From Candidatus Gastranaerophilales bacterium (GTDB lineage: Bacteria > Cyanobacteriota > Vampirovibrionia > Gastranaerophilales > Gastranaerophilaceae): a DNA stretch of 64,000 nucleotides. Where the stretch lies: positions 1 to 64,000 of the forward strand of contig CALVAK010000005.1 of NCBI GenBank assembly GCA_944325525.1. The letters are read 5' to 3'. Of the stretch, positions 44,292 to 55,549 are shown in pieces. A model generated the notes under the pieces. That model made no database searches. It was not told the DNA's origin and saw nothing but the letters and a program-made list of their open reading frames with translations. Position numbers and translations under genes: made by a program. Position 1 is the first letter of the stretch. Every line of letters begins with the position of its first letter.

Positions 44292-44693
44292 TTAATATCT
44301 TTTATTAAATTCACCGTCAGAAAAGTATTTAACGTCAGTTACTTTAATTAAATGCCAGCCTTCTTGCGTTTTAACAGGATCTGATATTTTATAAGGTTCA
44401 AGTTTATAAGCAGCATTTTCAAAATCCTTAATCAACATACCCCGCATATTATAACCAATATCACCTTTATCTTCTTTTGAAGGACATAGTGAGTACTTAC
44501 TTGCTGCATCTTCAAATTTTATTTCTTTATTTTCTATTTCTTTCTTTAGTTTATCTGCCTCATCAAAAGAGTTGACAAGGATATGGCTCACTTTTATTTC
44601 TTTTTTATCGGCACCGGACTTAAAATAAGAAAACGGAAACCATATACAAAAAATTACTAGCACCCAGCAAAAAATATTTAATATTACTTTCAT
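44292..44693 (-). CDS. Anchored parvulin-type peptidyl-prolyl isomerase
   Basis: This 133-residue protein has an N-terminal hydrophobic anchor or signal (residues ~3-22), followed by a PpiC/parvulin domain: KVSHILVNSFDEADKLKKEI, FEDAASKYSLCPSKEDKGDIG, and VKTQEGWHLIKV. It is shorter than typical SurA or PrsA proteins and has only the catalytic domain. It probably assists folding of exported proteins at the outer face of the membrane. Confidence 0.88.
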   Translation of the reverse strand: MKVILNIFCWVLVIFCIWFPFSYFKSGADKKEIKVSHILVNSFDEADKLKKEIENKEIKFEDAASKYSLCPSKEDKGDIGYNMRGMLIKDFENAAYKLEPYKISDPVKTQEGWHLIKVTDVKYFSDGEFNKRY

Positions 44694-44756
44694 AATTACC
44701 TCATATTTATTTCATTATACTTTAAATTTAAAAAAAAGTCTGAATATATTCAATAA

Positions 44757-45674
44757 TTAGCTGAATTTTTCATAAGCAAGGAGAGCAGCCCCTATCATTC
44801 CGGCATAATTGCCCATATTTGCAAGTCTTACTTTTACTTCTCCCGTAACAATTTCAGAATTAATTACCTCTTGTGCTTCCGATGCATTTATAAATTTACC
44901 AAGTCCTCCTGATATAATAATACTTTCAGTATCAAAAATATCAACCAGATTAATAAGACCGGTTATTAAATCTTTTTTCCAGATTTCAAAAACTTTCTTT
45001 GAATATTCATCATTAAAATTTACACCGTCAATAATATCATAAGTCGTAATTTCTTCAGGTTTTTTATTCTTATAAATACTTTCGTTAAAAATTTCATCAT
45101 AAAGTGCGGTTTCATAAGCCGTTTTTTTAAGTCCGGTTCCTGAAGCATAACTTTCCCAGCAGTCTTTCCTGCCGCAGGTGCAAATTCTTCCTCTTCCATT
45201 TATTTTCATACTTCCGACTTCACCAGCTCTTCCTGATTTTCCTCTAAGAAGCTTTCCTTCAATAATAATTCCCCCGCCAACACCTGTTCCCAGTGTTACG
45301 GTGATTGTATTATCATCTCCTTTTGCTGCACCAAGTTTATATTCTGCCCAGGCAGCAGCATTAGCGTCATTTTCAACATAAACCGGTTTTATGCTTAATT
45401 GTGAAAAATCAATATTATTATAACCAACAGGCAAATTTGGAGTTGACGATTTGACTGCCGTATTCGTAATATTAACAGCTCCTGCAGTTGCAAATGCAGT
45501 CATATCAATTTCTTGTTCATTTTCTAAAATAATTTTCTTAAATAAACTTTTGAGTTCTTCTATATTTTTAGGAGTTGGAATTCTATTTACCCCGGTTAAA
45601 AACTCGCCTTTTTCATTGATAAGTGCATATATAAGCTTTGTACCGCCAACATCTATAGCTAATATTTTTTTCAT
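44757..45674 (-). CDS. ROK-family sugar kinase, probably N-acetylmannosamine kinase
   Basis: This 305-residue protein has the ROK fold: AIDVGGTKLIYALI (phosphate loop), VENDANAAAWAEY, VTLGTGVGGGIIIEGKLL and the zinc motif CTCGRKDCWE. ROK proteins include glucokinase and N-acetylmannosamine kinase. The 4-bp overlap with nanE upstream suggests a NanK role, turning ManNAc into ManNAc-6-P for NanE. That assignment is from context. No sialic acid lyase (nanA) is in the window. Confidence 0.85.
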   Translation of the reverse strand: MKKILAIDVGGTKLIYALINEKGEFLTGVNRIPTPKNIEELKSLFKKIILENEQEIDMTAFATAGAVNITNTAVKSSTPNLPVGYNNIDFSQLSIKPVYVENDANAAAWAEYKLGAAKGDDNTITVTLGTGVGGGIIIEGKLLRGKSGRAGEVGSMKINGRGRICTCGRKDCWESYASGTGLKKTAYETALYDEIFNESIYKNKKPEEITTYDIIDGVNFNDEYSKKVFEIWKKDLITGLINLVDIFDTESIIISGGLGKFINASEAQEVINSEIVTGEVKVRLANMGNYAGMIGAALLAYEKFS

Positions 45675-46357
45675 AATACTTTTCTTTCATAGAATCTTTT
45701 TGTAATTAATTGAGGACGGGTGACGGCTGAACCAATTACGACACTGTATGCACCAAGGTCAAATGCCATGTTCACTTCCTCAACTGTCCATATTCTGCCT
45801 TCAAGTATTATCGGGCAGTCAAGCTCATTTGACAAACTTTTAAGCAGATTAAAATCAGGGCCTTCTATATTTTGATTTGAATATGTTGTATATCCGGAAA
45901 GTGTTGTAGATATAACATCAAATCCAAGTTCTCTTGCTTTAACACCTTCTTCAAATGTAGAAATATCAGCCATTGCAAATTTATCAGAAGATTTTATTGC
46001 ATTAAGAATCTCATTTAAAGTTTCTTTCGGACGTGGTCTTAAAGTAGCATCAACCGCAATAATATCAGCATTTGCATCAATCAGTTCATTTACTTCTTTT
46101 AAAGAAGGAGTAATATAAACAATTTCTTTCCAGTTTTCGGGAAGTTTATCAGGTTTTGTAAGTCCTATCACCGGTACATTAAAAAGTTTTTTAGCATTTT
46201 TTATATCCCTTGAACCGGCAAGTCTTAATGCTTTTGCTCCGCCGTTTATAACCGATTTCATCATTGCAGTCAAACATTCTTCCTTATATAAAGGCTCATC
46301 AGGCATTGCCTGCACCGAAATTATTATTTGATTTTTTAATTTTTCAATTGTATTCAT
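45671..46357 (-). CDS. nanE: N-acetylmannosamine-6-phosphate 2-epimerase
   Basis: This 228-residue TIM-barrel enzyme converts ManNAc-6-P to GlcNAc-6-P. Family segments are IISVQAMPDEPLY, VIGLTKPD, ITPSLKEVNELIDANADIIA, VDATLRPRP, MADISTFEEGV and STTLSGYT. GRIWTVEEVNMAFDLGAYSV and VIGSAVTRP complete the barrel. It is the first gene of a two-gene unit with the ROK kinase, and is divergent from dnaK across a 127-bp AT-rich gap. Confidence 0.94.
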   Translation of the reverse strand: MNTIEKLKNQIIISVQAMPDEPLYKEECLTAMMKSVINGGAKALRLAGSRDIKNAKKLFNVPVIGLTKPDKLPENWKEIVYITPSLKEVNELIDANADIIAVDATLRPRPKETLNEILNAIKSSDKFAMADISTFEEGVKARELGFDVISTTLSGYTTYSNQNIEGPDFNLLKSLSNELDCPIILEGRIWTVEEVNMAFDLGAYSVVIGSAVTRPQLITKRFYERKVL

Positions 46358-46451
46358 ATATTTATTATATGAAAATTAATATTTTTTTGAAATATTAATT
46401 TTTTGTTTATTTTTTTAAGAAATTTAAAAATTAATGTTATAAAAAATATAG

Positions 46452-48326
<1,875 letters not shown>

Positions 48327-48339
48327 TTGACTTTTCTAT

Positions 48340-48381
48340 AAAATAAAAAGCCTGAAGAATTAACTTCAGGCTTTTTATTTT
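48340..48381. terminator. Rho-independent terminator after dnaK
   Basis: Arms of 18 bp (AAAATAAAAAGCCTGAAG, 48340-48357, and its complement 48364-48381) close a 6-nt loop, with the T-rich right arm as the release tract. Confidence 0.88.
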
Positions 48382-48441
48382 ATTAGCAATTTTTTCTTTG
48401 TTTTTTAGTTATTATTATAACAGTAAAGGTTAAATTATTAA

Positions 48442-49053
48442 ATGAATATTAGTCCAATAAGTTTTAAAAGTACATTTTCAGTAAATCAAAATGAACTGAC
48501 AAAAAAACAAGGCAGAAAGATATCATCTAAAAAAGATGAATATCAAATAACAATAGAACCCGGCGGATATAAAAATTCAGATAAGATTTTTCTGCATACT
48601 CCCTATGAATATGACAGCCGGATGATTAAAATGCTTTCGAAATTAAAAGTAAATTTTGAATTATTATGCCCGACAGATACTTTAAATGATGAAAGTATTA
48701 CTTCAAGAATAGTTCTATCGGATATTGATAAAGAAGCAGGTTATAAGTTAGTAATAGTTAACACCAAAAAACTGGATAGTGAGTTAAAAAAAGATACAGC
48801 AAGTTATGTGGGCAAAAACGGAGAAAACGGGTCGAGATTAAAATATGACAGATTTAAACAATATTTAAATACCAATCAGCCGATTTTTGCTCCTAAAGTT
48901 AATATAAGGAAATCATCATCGGGCGAAATAAACACCAATATATATGACGGACGGCACAGGTTTGCCGTTTTGAGAGATATGGGACTTGAAAAAATTCCTG
49001 TTGCTATGGATAATGAATCAATTAAACTTGCAGAAAAAATTAATTTAATATAA
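48442..49053 (+). CDS. Hypothetical protein with ParB/sulfiredoxin-like C-terminal motif
   Basis: This 203-residue protein begins MNISPISFKSTFSVNQ, an N-terminal element also seen in modified form in the gene at 27391. The C-terminal part holds YDGRHRFAVLRDMGLEKIPVA, which fits the DGRHR core of ParB/Srx-like domains (nucleotide binding or hydrolysis in known members). The middle is not recognised. There is no signal peptide. It lies alone between dnaK and the exporter operon. Its role is unknown. Confidence 0.68.
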   Translation: MNISPISFKSTFSVNQNELTKKQGRKISSKKDEYQITIEPGGYKNSDKIFLHTPYEYDSRMIKMLSKLKVNFELLCPTDTLNDESITSRIVLSDIDKEAGYKLVIVNTKKLDSELKKDTASYVGKNGENGSRLKYDRFKQYLNTNQPIFAPKVNIRKSSSGEINTNIYDGRHRFAVLRDMGLEKIPVAMDNESIKLAEKINLI

Positions 49054-49213
49054 CTTTGAACTATTTTAATTATTTTTCGTTTTAAATTCTGAAAGAATTA
49101 TTATATATTTTTTACTAATTTTATTACTAAAAAATTAAAAGAATATATAATATTGTTGACTGATTACTATAACTTACAAATACCCTATAATAATCATTAA
49201 AAAAAGAATTAAA

Positions 49214-50635
49214 ATGAAAAATAAAATAATTTTTAAAATATTTATAATATTTATATTGTTTTTATCCGCCTATAGAGCCGAAGCAATTGAAGAAATAACA
49301 GAAGGTGCAACATTAAGCGTTAATGATTGTATTGAACTTGCAATAAAAAACAGTCCGGAAGTACAGATATATGAACAATATGTTGAAATGTACGATTCAA
49401 GGGTAGGGCAGAGCAAGGCAAGTTATTTCCCTTCAATAGGTGCAAGTGCCGGTTATGATTACAACAATAATTCAAATACAATTCGTACAACTAACAGAAA
49501 AAGTTTTTCTGCTCAAGTATATTTAAATCAATTGATATACAGTTTTGGTAAAGTATTTTCCCAGGTTAAAATGCAAAAATTTTATAAGATTGCTGCAGAA
49601 TATGATTTACAAAATGCTATTTTAAATACTGCCAATTCTGTTAAATCCGCATACTATGGTGTTCTTGCAGCAAAAGCAAATGTTGATATACAAAGAGCCA
49701 ATGTTATGGTTAATGAAAGGCAATATAACAGAACAAAAGCATTTTTTGAAGAAGGACTTGTTTCTAAAATAGATCTAGTAAATCAGGAAGTTTATCTGAG
49801 TGATGCAAGAATTAATCTTGTAAGTGCAGAGAATTCATATCAAAATTCTATTGTTAATTTAAACAGTGCAATGTATATAGTTAATGCACCGGATTATCAA
49901 ATAGAAAATACCGAAACATTTAACTTTAAAAATAATTATGCAGAGATAAATTTATTAAATATTGCAAATACAACAACAAAAGAAGACGGTACAGTTGAAC
50001 CTAAAGATGCAGTATTAACAATGCAGGTTGAAAAAACAAATATACTTGAAAATTATAAATTTACTAAATATCCATATACACTTGAAGAATCAATAGAAAA
50101 AGCATATAAAAACAGACCCGACCTGCTTTCAATGCAAGCAACTCAAAATGCCGTACAAGAAGCTTTAAATTATACTAAAAAAGAATATTTTCCGGATTTA
50201 ACAGGTCAGGTCGGCTACAACTGGTCTAATAATACATTATACTCATCAAACGGTATAAGTGTTGGTGCATACCTTTCAACAAGCAACTTGAATATAATGG
50301 AAACAAGATTAAGAATAAAAGAAAGTAAATCACAGCTTGAAATAGCCAAACGCAATGTTGATTTAACCAAGCAAAATATATATTTTGAAGTACAAAACGC
50401 ATATATTAATATGATTCAACTGGAAAAAAACATTCCTTTAATGCAGGTAAAAGTAAAACAGACACTTGAAAATTATGAACTGGCAGATGCAAGATATGAA
50501 GTAGGTTTAGGCAATTTTATAGAACTTCAGGATGCTAAAGAAAACTATAATAATGCACAAAGAGATTATGTACAGACAATTTATAAATACAATGTAGCTC
50601 TGACAGATTTAAAAACCGCTATGGGAGAGAAATAA
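49214..50635 (+). CDS. TolC-family outer membrane efflux protein
   Basis: This 473-residue protein has a signal peptide (LFLSAYRAEA, near residue 25) and two homologous halves typical of TolC: VNDCIELAIKNSPEVQIYEQ with RVGQSKASYFPSIGASAGYD, and LEESIEKAYKNRPDLLSMQA with KKEYFPDLTGQVGYN. Long helical hairpins follow each half. It forms the outer-membrane channel for the MacAB-type pump encoded just downstream; the stop and next start overlap by one base. Its presence supports a diderm cell. Confidence 0.93.
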   Translation: MKNKIIFKIFIIFILFLSAYRAEAIEEITEGATLSVNDCIELAIKNSPEVQIYEQYVEMYDSRVGQSKASYFPSIGASAGYDYNNNSNTIRTTNRKSFSAQVYLNQLIYSFGKVFSQVKMQKFYKIAAEYDLQNAILNTANSVKSAYYGVLAAKANVDIQRANVMVNERQYNRTKAFFEEGLVSKIDLVNQEVYLSDARINLVSAENSYQNSIVNLNSAMYIVNAPDYQIENTETFNFKNNYAEINLLNIANTTTKEDGTVEPKDAVLTMQVEKTNILENYKFTKYPYTLEESIEKAYKNRPDLLSMQATQNAVQEALNYTKKEYFPDLTGQVGYNWSNNTLYSSNGISVGAYLSTSNLNIMETRLRIKESKSQLEIAKRNVDLTKQNIYFEVQNAYINMIQLEKNIPLMQVKVKQTLENYELADARYEVGLGNFIELQDAKENYNNAQRDYVQTIYKYNVALTDLKTAMGEK

Positions 50636-51777
50636 TGAAAAAAAGAATAATAATTTCAATTTTAATAGTTTTAATAATAACTGTACCGTTTATAATTATG
50701 AAAAAAAGCGGAAAAATTAAATATGTAACAGAGCCGGTAAGAATAAGAACAATAACCCAGATAGTTGAAGCAACAGGAACAATTCAGCCTGTAAATACAG
50801 TTGATGTCGGTTCTCAGGTATCAGGCATGATTAGCGAAATATATGTGGATTACAATTCAAAAGTAGAAAAAGGACAGCTTCTTGCACAAATTGACACATC
50901 TTTATTTGAAGCACAATTACAGCAAGCAATAGCAAATATAAATAATGCCAAAGCAACACTTGCAAGAAATCAGGCTTTACTTGATTATGATACAAAAACA
51001 TATAAAAGATATAAAAACTTATATGAAAGGAATCTTGTATCAAAGAATGATTTAGATTCGGCGGAATCCGCATATAAATCCGACCTTGCCCAGGTTGCAT
51101 CAGCACGGGCTTCAATTATGCAGGCACAGGCAAATTATGATACAGCATCTGCAAATATGAGATATACAAAAATAAAATCACCCGTAGACGGAATAGTAAT
51201 TTCTAAAGAAGTAGAGGAAGGTCAGACAGTTGCAGCAAGTTATCAAACTCCTACATTATTCACCGTAGCAGAAGATTTAACTATGATGCAGATAGAAACA
51301 AGTGTATCAGAAGCGGATATAGGTAAAGTCATAGTGGGTCAGGACGTAAATTATACTCTCGACGGATATCCAGACAGTGTATTTACCGGTAAAGTAAGCC
51401 AGGTAAGATTGTCACCGACAACAGAATCAAATGTCGTAACATATACCGTAATTATTGAAGTAGAAAATGAAGAAGGAAAACTTCTTCCTGGAATGACAGC
51501 AAACGTTTCCATAATTACCGATAAACAAGAAGATGTATTAACCGTTCCGAACAGTGCTTTAAAATTCACTCTTGCAAACAATAAACAAAAGTATGAAAGA
51601 AGAGGCATCTGGATAAAGAAGAAAGGTAAACCTGTAAGAATAAATATAGATACAGGTGCAAGTGATGATTCATATACACAAATTATTTCTGATGAAGTAA
51701 AAGAAGGTGACCTTGTATATGTTGGTTCTGAAGGAAGCAAAGCTGCCAGAAGAGCAATGAGAATACCGAGATTATAA
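50635..51777 (+). CDS. Periplasmic adaptor of a MacA/HlyD type
   Basis: This 380-residue protein has one N-terminal anchor (ISILIVLIITVPFII). It then has the family's lipoyl halves (VGSQVSGMISEIYVDYNSKVEKGQLLAQID and KSPVDGIVISKEVEEGQTV), a helical hairpin between them, and a beta-barrel part (GQDVNYTLDGYPDSVFTGKV). It links the MacB-type inner-membrane ABC pump to TolC. It is the second gene of a four-gene operon. Confidence 0.94.
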   Translation: MKKRIIISILIVLIITVPFIIMKKSGKIKYVTEPVRIRTITQIVEATGTIQPVNTVDVGSQVSGMISEIYVDYNSKVEKGQLLAQIDTSLFEAQLQQAIANINNAKATLARNQALLDYDTKTYKRYKNLYERNLVSKNDLDSAESAYKSDLAQVASARASIMQAQANYDTASANMRYTKIKSPVDGIVISKEVEEGQTVAASYQTPTLFTVAEDLTMMQIETSVSEADIGKVIVGQDVNYTLDGYPDSVFTGKVSQVRLSPTTESNVVTYTVIIEVENEEGKLLPGMTANVSIITDKQEDVLTVPNSALKFTLANNKQKYERRGIWIKKKGKPVRINIDTGASDDSYTQIISDEVKEGDLVYVGSEGSKAARRAMRIPRL

Positions 51778-51792
51778 AGGATATTCAGATAA

Positions 51793-52509
51793 ATGAGTTT
51801 AATTGAAGTTAAACATGCAATAAAAACATATATGACAGGTGAAGAAAGTTTCAATGCACTTAATGACGTATCATTATGCATTGAAGAAGGGGAATTTGTT
51901 GCAATAATGGGAGCTTCCGGAAGCGGAAAATCAACTTGCATGAACATGCTTGGAACTCTTGATAAACCAAATTCCGGCTCATACTACCTTGACGGAGTTG
52001 ACGTTTTCTCTCTTTCTGCTGATGAACTTTCAGATATAAGAAATCTAAAACTGGGTTTTGTTTTTCAAGGATTTAACCTAATACCAAGAACTTCCGCTCT
52101 GGATAATGTGGAACTTCCTATGATATATAAAGGAGTTCCTGAAGCTGAACGTCATGAACGTGCAAGAAAAGCATTAAAGATAGTCGGACTTGAAAACAGA
52201 GAAGACCATATGCCCAATCAAATGTCAGGCGGTCAACAACAAAGGGTCGCAATTGCAAGAGCAATTGTTAATGATGCACCTTTAATTCTTGCTGATGAAC
52301 CGACAGGTAATCTTGATACTAAAACCAGTATTGAAGTTATGGAATTTTTTGTAGATTTAAATAATAAAACAGGGAAAACAATTGTACTTGTTACCCATGA
52401 ACCTGATATTGCCGAATATTGTAAAAGAGTAATAAAATTTAAAGACGGCAGGATAATTTCTGATCAGCCGAAAGAAGAATGGATGAAAACAAGAACAAGG
52501 CAGACATAA
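51793..52509 (+). CDS. MacB-type ABC transporter ATPase
   Basis: This 238-residue protein is a LolD/MacB-class ATPase: MGASGSGKSTCMNMLG (Walker A), FQGFNLIPR (Q loop), MSGGQQQRVAIARA (signature), LILADEPTGNLD (Walker B) and VTHEPDIAEYC (His loop). It energises the mechanotransmission permease encoded 1 bp downstream. MacB is one chain in Escherichia coli but two genes here. Confidence 0.95.
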   Translation: MSLIEVKHAIKTYMTGEESFNALNDVSLCIEEGEFVAIMGASGSGKSTCMNMLGTLDKPNSGSYYLDGVDVFSLSADELSDIRNLKLGFVFQGFNLIPRTSALDNVELPMIYKGVPEAERHERARKALKIVGLENREDHMPNQMSGGQQQRVAIARAIVNDAPLILADEPTGNLDTKTSIEVMEFFVDLNNKTGKTIVLVTHEPDIAEYCKRVIKFKDGRIISDQPKEEWMKTRTRQT

Positions 52510-52510
52510 T

Positions 52511-53740
52511 ATGATAGATTTCAAATCAACAATGAAAATTGCAATAAATTCACTAAAGGTGAACAAACTTCGTTCTGCTTTAACCAGCCTTGGCATTATT
52601 ATTGGTGTAAGTGCCGTAATTATCATGCTTGCAATAGGAACAGGAGCAAGCAAAAAAGTACAGGAAAATATGGAATCTATGGGTTCTAATATACTTACAA
52701 TCCGTTCAGCATCAATAAAAACCGGCGGTGTTAGCATGGGGATGGGTTCTCGTCCTTCACTTACATTAAAAGATGCAGCTGCAATCCAAAAAACAATTGA
52801 CGGTGTTGAAGCTGTTGCTCCGGTTTCAAATGAAACAAAACAGATTATGTACGGAAATCAAAACTGGTCAACTACGGTATATGGAACAACCCCTTCTTAT
52901 TTATATATAAAAAATTATGATGTCGAGTCAGGACGTTCTTTTACAAGAGAAGATGTAAAAAACAGTGCTAAAGTTGCACTAATAGGTTCTACAGTTGCTA
53001 CGGAACTTTTCGGAGATGTTAATCCCGTTAATAAATCTCTAAGAATAGGAAATGTTCCGTTTAAAGTTCTTGGTGTACTTAAAACAAAAGGGTCTACAGG
53101 TCCTTTTGATGAAGATGATTTAATTTTCATCCCTATTACAACAGCCCAAAAAAAATTGTTTGGAGTTGTATTTCCGGGTACAGTTAAAATGATTGTTGTA
53201 AAAGGAAATAATGCCGATTCACTTAACGATGTTGAAAAAGAAGTGGAAAATCTCTTAATCTTCCGACATAACATAGGTAAAAACCAGACAAACGACTTTG
53301 AAATAAGAAATTCCGCAGAGTTTCAGGAAAGGATGAAATCAACCGTTAAGACTTTTGCAATACTTCTTGCTTCAATTGCTTCAGTATCTCTGTTAGTAGG
53401 CGGTATAGGAATTATGAATATTATGCTTGTTTCTGTCACGGAACGTACAAAAGAAATAGGTATAAGAATGGCAATAGGTGCTAGAGCTTCAGATATAAGA
53501 TGGCAATTTTTAATAGAATCATTTATGCTTTCAATGATTGGAGGATTAATTGGTGTTGCAACCGGTATATTGGGTGCAAAAGCAGTTGAATTCTTTTCTG
53601 ACGGCATGAGTGTTTCTATTTCTTTATTTTCAATTTTTCTTTCGCTCGGATTTTCAGGACTTGTTGGTATCGGATTTGGATACTATCCGGCTTATAAAGC
53701 TTCTTTGCTAAATCCTATCGATGCTTTAAGATATGAATAA
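52511..53740 (+). CDS. MacB-type ABC permease (FtsX superfamily)
   Basis: This 409-residue protein has four membrane segments, the first near residues 20-45 and the other three in the last 130 residues, with a large periplasmic domain between (TIRSASIKTGGVSMGMG). GIMNIMLVSVTERTKEIGIRMA and NPIDALRYE are conserved in the family. Together with its ATPase, adaptor and TolC it likely exports a peptide, lipid or antibiotic. The substrate cannot be deduced. Confidence 0.94.
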   Translation: MIDFKSTMKIAINSLKVNKLRSALTSLGIIIGVSAVIIMLAIGTGASKKVQENMESMGSNILTIRSASIKTGGVSMGMGSRPSLTLKDAAAIQKTIDGVEAVAPVSNETKQIMYGNQNWSTTVYGTTPSYLYIKNYDVESGRSFTREDVKNSAKVALIGSTVATELFGDVNPVNKSLRIGNVPFKVLGVLKTKGSTGPFDEDDLIFIPITTAQKKLFGVVFPGTVKMIVVKGNNADSLNDVEKEVENLLIFRHNIGKNQTNDFEIRNSAEFQERMKSTVKTFAILLASIASVSLLVGGIGIMNIMLVSVTERTKEIGIRMAIGARASDIRWQFLIESFMLSMIGGLIGVATGILGAKAVEFFSDGMSVSISLFSIFLSLGFSGLVGIGFGYYPAYKASLLNPIDALRYE

Positions 53741-53747
53741 AAAATAG

Positions 53748-53776
53748 TGGATTATAAATATCAAATAAGTTATAAT
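53748..53776 (+). promoter_or_regulatory. Possible promoter of the gmk operon
   Basis: TATAAT at 53771-53776 lies 28 bp before the gmk ATG, with a weak -35 (TGGATT, 53748-53753) at 17 bp. AGGAAA follows as ribosome site. Confidence 0.4.
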
Positions 53777-53804
53777 TTTCTAAAATCATATTATCAGGAA
53801 AATT

Positions 53805-54371
53805 ATGACTGGAAAATTATTTATAATTGCAGGATGTTCCGGTGTTGGAAAAGGTACATTATTAAAAATATTTTTAGAAAAAAATCCCGATATCAAACTT
53901 TCAATTTCAGCAACCACCAGAACTCCTAGAAAAAATGAAATCGACGGTAAAAATTATTTCTTTATTTCAAAACAGGAATTTCAAGATTCAATAAAAAATA
54001 ATGAATTTCTGGAATGGGCTGAGTTTAGCGGTAATTATTACGGAACTAAAAAAAATTTCGTTGAAAAAACATTGAAAGAAGGCTATGATTTAATTCTTGA
54101 AATTGAAGTTAATGGTGCCAAGCAGGTTAAAAATAAAATGCCTGATGCTGTTACAATTTTTATCCTGCCGCCTTCAATTGAAACTCTTGAAAAAAGATTA
54201 AGGGGTAGAAAAACAGAAGATGAAGCAACAATTATAAATCGGCTCAATGAAGCAAACAGAGAAATTGAAGCTGCAAAAGATTTTGATTATAAAATAATTA
54301 ATGATAATCTCGATGAAGCTTTAAATAATCTTCAGAAAATTTTTGAAAAAGAAAGGAACCTAAAATGCTAA
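53805..54371 (+). CDS. gmk: Guanylate kinase
   Basis: This 188-residue enzyme phosphorylates GMP to GDP. P-loop GCSGVGKGTLL, the GMP-binding SATTRTPRKNEIDGKNYFF, EFSGNYYGT and LEIEVNGAKQVK are present. It heads a five-gene operon with coaBC, a Nif3-like gene, a small exported protein and rsmD. It overlaps coaBC by 7 bp. Confidence 0.96.
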   Translation: MTGKLFIIAGCSGVGKGTLLKIFLEKNPDIKLSISATTRTPRKNEIDGKNYFFISKQEFQDSIKNNEFLEWAEFSGNYYGTKKNFVEKTLKEGYDLILEIEVNGAKQVKNKMPDAVTIFILPPSIETLEKRLRGRKTEDEATIINRLNEANREIEAAKDFDYKIINDNLDEALNNLQKIFEKERNLKC

Positions 54372-55549
54372 AAGGTAAAAATATTCTTTTAGGTATTACG
54401 GGAGCCATTGCGGCATATAAAGCTTTAGAACTTATAAGATTATTTAAAAAAAATAATGCAAATGTTAAGGTTGTTGTAACTCCTAATGCACTTAATTTTG
54501 TGACAAAAACAACACTTGAATCATTAAGTCAGAATCCGCTTAATATTGAACAATTTAATATAAGTGAATATAAACCCGAACATATTTCACTTACTGATGA
54601 AGCGGATATTTTTGTTATTGCACCCATAAGTGCGAATACAATTTCAAAAATTGCACTCGGAATATCTGATAATCTTCTCACATCAACTTTTTGTGCGTTT
54701 AAAAAACCTGTTATTATTGCTCCTTGCATGAATACAAATATGTGGGAAAACCCTGCAATTATTGAAAATTTAAAAATTCTTAAACAGAGAAATATTAAAA
54801 TAATTGAACCTGAATCGGGTTTTCTTGCCTGCGGAAGCTATGGAAAAGGCAGGCTTCAAGATATTAATATTATTTTTGAAGAAGTTAAAAATACACTAAT
54901 TCCAAATCAATTTCTAAAAAATAAAAAAATAGTTATAACTGCCGGCGGAACAAAAGAAAATATTGATGCCGTACGCTATATAGGCAATTATAGTTCCGGA
55001 AAAATGGGAATAGCTCTTGCCGACAATGCACATAAGCTAGGTGCTGATGTTGTATTAATTTCTACAATTAATACAGAAGGAAAACAATATAAAGTTACCA
55101 ATGTTCAAACTGCCGATGAAATGTTTTCTGCTGTAAAAAAAGAATTTAAAGATGCCGACTCTCTTATAATGGCTGCTGCCGTCAGTGATTACAGAGTCAA
55201 AAATAAATCGGAAGAAAAAATTAAAAAAAACGGTTCTTCTCTTATACTGGAACTTGTTGAAAATCCTGATATCTTAAAAGAAATGGCAAAAATAAAAAAA
55301 GATAAACAAATTGTTGTCGGTTTTTGTGCTGAAAGTTCCGATTTAATTGAAAATGCTAAACAAAAAATATTAAAAAAATCTTGTGATTTTATTTGTGCTA
55401 ATGATATTTCAAGAAAAGATACAGGATTCTCGTCAGATTATAATGAATTGTATATAATAGATAAAAAACTCAATATTTCTAAAATAGAAAAAACACACAA
55501 ACAAATTGCTGCATTAAAAATACTGGAAAAAATATATGGCAAAAATTAG
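54365..55549 (+). CDS. coaBC: Phosphopantothenoylcysteine synthetase/decarboxylase
   Basis: This 394-residue bifunctional coenzyme A enzyme has an N-terminal flavin-dependent decarboxylase: GITGAIAAYKALELI, APISANTISKIALGISDNLL, PCMNTNMWENPA and ACGSYGKGRL with the catalytic Cys. The C-terminal CoaB synthetase has ITAGGTKENIDAVRYIGNYSSGKMG and AAAVSDYRVKN. The size is normal. It overlaps both neighbours. Confidence 0.97.
   Translation: MLKGKNILLGITGAIAAYKALELIRLFKKNNANVKVVVTPNALNFVTKTTLESLSQNPLNIEQFNISEYKPEHISLTDEADIFVIAPISANTISKIALGISDNLLTSTFCAFKKPVIIAPCMNTNMWENPAIIENLKILKQRNIKIIEPESGFLACGSYGKGRLQDINIIFEEVKNTLIPNQFLKNKKIVITAGGTKENIDAVRYIGNYSSGKMGIALADNAHKLGADVVLISTINTEGKQYKVTNVQTADEMFSAVKKEFKDADSLIMAAAVSDYRVKNKSEEKIKKNGSSLILELVENPDILKEMAKIKKDKQIVVGFCAESSDLIENAKQKILKKSCDFICANDISRKDTGFSSDYNELYIIDKKLNISKIEKTHKQIAALKILEKIYGKN

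Noticed and set aside
49156-49191. TTGACTGAT upstream of the TolC gene, similar to the shared operator
   Set aside because: It lacks the right CTATCA arm and the dyad, and the best -10 (TATAAT at 49186) is 24 bp away, so it is not counted as a fourth site.
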